Assembly (NCBI GenBank): GCA_012960465.1
Contig: DUBF01000181.1
Coordinates: 8,445-67,972, forward strand
Length of the DNA stretch: 59,528 nucleotides
Direction of reading: 5' to 3'
Origin: Rhodospirillales bacterium
Lineage (GTDB): Bacteria; Pseudomonadota; Alphaproteobacteria; Rhodospirillales; UBA2165
Shown here: positions 58,260 to 59,528 of the stretch, in pieces
Layout of the letters: every line of letters starts with the position of its first letter
How positions within the stretch are numbered: position 1 is the first letter of the stretch
The notes under the pieces: generated by a model
What the model was told of the DNA's origin: nothing
Databases searched by the model: none
What the model saw: only the letters and a program-made list of their open reading frames with translations
Position numbers and translations under genes: made by a program

Positions 58260-58384
58260 TATTTGTCACTCCGTTTTGTTCTCGATGGGCTTTCCATCAT
58301 TAGTCAGTATTGTTACCAGAAGAAATATTTGTTCTGATCCTTTGTTTCTCAAAAATTATGCCGCGATTGCTTAATTAGAGGCAT

Positions 58385-59383
58385 TTAAATTTTATGAGGA
58401 AATTTATTAGTAAAGATTTTCTGCTTATTCCATAACATCTGCTGTATTTTCATTTCTTGAATCTTAGGCATCATTGTTTTTAAGTGGCGCTCACCCTGGC
58501 GTAATGCTGTCAGGTAAGTTTCATCTTTACTTTTAGTCTCCTGAGAAAGAATTAATTGTGTAGATTCCAGTTCCTTTCTCGATTGTCCGGCTTTGGCGGC
58601 CTCTTCAAATTCTTCAATTTTCTCATACATATTTGCAATAGCATATTCCCTAGCTACAGTATTATCACTGGTTAATCTGTCTATGATACCAATTGCAGTT
58701 TCAACTCGTTCAGCTAATAGAGCGTTAAAAAAATGGTCCCAAAAAGGAAGATCCCATAGTCGATGTGTTTTTCCTTTTTCCCCATCCATAGGCCATACAT
58801 TTACTGGAATAGCATACTTTCGGTCAACCATCTCAGCAATCTGCTGAAGCCAAGTATCGCCAAACCAATATGGAAAGTAAGGCACAACAAAATGTCCAAC
58901 CTGATTAATCCATTCAGCAGTTTCAACCATGAAATTAATGCCGCCTTTAGGCATTAGGGGGTCAGATAAATACCCAACGGCAATACGATCACTCGGTATA
59001 TTGAAGAATGTTTCACGAACAAAAATATCCCAATTATCAGTATTAACCACATAATCATCACAAAAAACCATATAGATGCCCGCGTTTGAACTAATATTCC
59101 AGAGCTCAGTAAATGCTGCACCATGCGTAATAGGCCGAGAACTTACATGCCAATTAATTTGAATGCCAATACTTTTATCCCATTCCGAAGCAATGAAATC
59201 CAGCGTTCGGATGTCATCATCATCCACGTAGACCCAGAGCTCAATTTTATCCTTATTACCTGCGAGTTTATCGAGGGACCGGATCGCATGCACCACCTTT
59301 TCAGGCCGACCTCTAGTTAGCATAAGAATGTTGATCAGTTCAGCATCATCAACTAGTTTTGCCTTAAAATTTATCATTTGCAC
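58385..59383 (-). CDS. Glycosyltransferase-like protein (GT-A fold)
   Basis: A 332-residue protein. The N-terminal half reads as a GT-A nucleotide-sugar fold: ILMLTRGRPEKVVHAIRSLD, then the acidic motif WVYVDDDD (DXD-like, about 50-57), then IYMVFCDDYVVNTDNW. The C-terminal third is a charged coiled-coil-like segment (YEKIEEFEEAAKAGQS onward). There is no membrane helix. Start is GTG 59383 or ATG 59377. With the downstream gene it may decorate a surface glycan; the wec/gmd/fcl genes 27 kb away could supply sugars, which is speculative. Confidence 0.62.
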   Translation of the reverse strand: MQMINFKAKLVDDAELINILMLTRGRPEKVVHAIRSLDKLAGNKDKIELWVYVDDDDIRTLDFIASEWDKSIGIQINWHVSSRPITHGAAFTELWNISSNAGIYMVFCDDYVVNTDNWDIFVRETFFNIPSDRIAVGYLSDPLMPKGGINFMVETAEWINQVGHFVVPYFPYWFGDTWLQQIAEMVDRKYAIPVNVWPMDGEKGKTHRLWDLPFWDHFFNALLAERVETAIGIIDRLTSDNTVAREYAIANMYEKIEEFEEAAKAGQSRKELESTQLILSQETKSKDETYLTALRQGERHLKTMMPKIQEMKIQQMLWNKQKIFTNKFPHKI

Positions 59384-59528
59384 GCTTAGGTATTTGAAAA
59401 TTTAAGTAGCATTTTGTATATTGATTAATAAGGAATTATTTTTAACCACCTGATCCTCGTGTTGCATAGAGAAGCATTCCACGACAAGTGTGCGATTAAC
59501 TAAGATACGCACCAAAGAGGTCAATTTT

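Noticed and set aside
1-59528. CRISPR arrays, tRNA or rRNA genes, insertion sequences, prophage
   Set aside because: I read the intergenic regions for regular repeats, cloverleaf patterns and transposase-like frames and found none.

Overview
The window is a contiguous piece of a Gram-negative, AT-rich chromosome, most likely from an alphaproteobacterium. The evidence is the suf operon layout with an IscR/Rrf2 regulator and two class I cysteine desulfurases, the block rne / amiC / mrcA / prfB in the order seen in many Rhodospirillales-like genomes, an RNase E with an S1 and zinc-link core, and a lipoprotein-type gamma-glutamyltransferase. The many aromatic-catabolism genes fit a free-living, possibly marine, heterotroph; that habitat is inference. 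I see no tRNA, rRNA, CRISPR array, insertion sequence or prophage gene.

Layout. (1) 1-6492, minus: cysE, iscR, two cysteine desulfurases, sufB, sufC, sufD (cut by the window edge). A strong promoter with an overlapping IscR type-1-like box lies upstream of cysE. (2) 6717-25514, mostly housekeeping: alpha/beta hydrolase, anmK, tyrS, a large AsmA/YhdP-like protein, prfB with an intact programmed +1 frameshift, mrcA, amiC, rne with a long leader, an aminotransferase, ggt and an M48-TPR protease. (3) 25779-31057, plus: a DsbA-like protein, then wecB-wecC-gmd-fcl, which make UDP-ManNAcA and GDP-L-fucose for surface polysaccharide. (4) 31204-53340, a catabolic accessory region with three main gene sets: a minus-strand set (DUF2848, cupin, MarR, HpaB-like monooxygenase, IorA, IorB, acyl-CoA ligase); a plus-strand set (LLM flavin monooxygenase, cupin, Rieske oxygenase); and a tight minus-strand operon (DUF3500, dienelactone hydrolase, LigI-like lactonase, PrpF/GalD-like tautomerase, VOC dioxygenase, EamA exporter). 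A decayed cupin dioxygenase remnant separates these from class II aldolase, MFS, deaminase-fold and enolase-superfamily genes. (5) 53429-59383, minus: pyrE, an LldD-like oxidase, an MFS transporter and two glycosyltransferase-like proteins of unknown role.

How the genes may work together. CysE supplies O-acetylserine for cysteine, the desulfurases take sulfur from cysteine, and SufBCD builds Fe-S clusters under IscR feedback; one promoter appears to control the whole chain. The accessory region encodes ring hydroxylation (HpaB-like, Rieske, LLM), ring cleavage (VOC and the cupins), and processing of 4-oxalomesaconate or pyrone-dicarboxylate-like products (LigI, PrpF). IorAB and the CoA ligase would channel aryl-pyruvates or aryl acids to CoA esters. 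The substrate cannot be told from sequence alone, and several partners (Rieske reductase, flavin reductase, OMA hydratase, HMG/CHA aldolase) are absent from the window. The best candidates for something undescribed are the DUF3500-DLH-LigI-PrpF-VOC operon and the neighbouring LLM-cupin-Rieske and DUF2848-cupin units.
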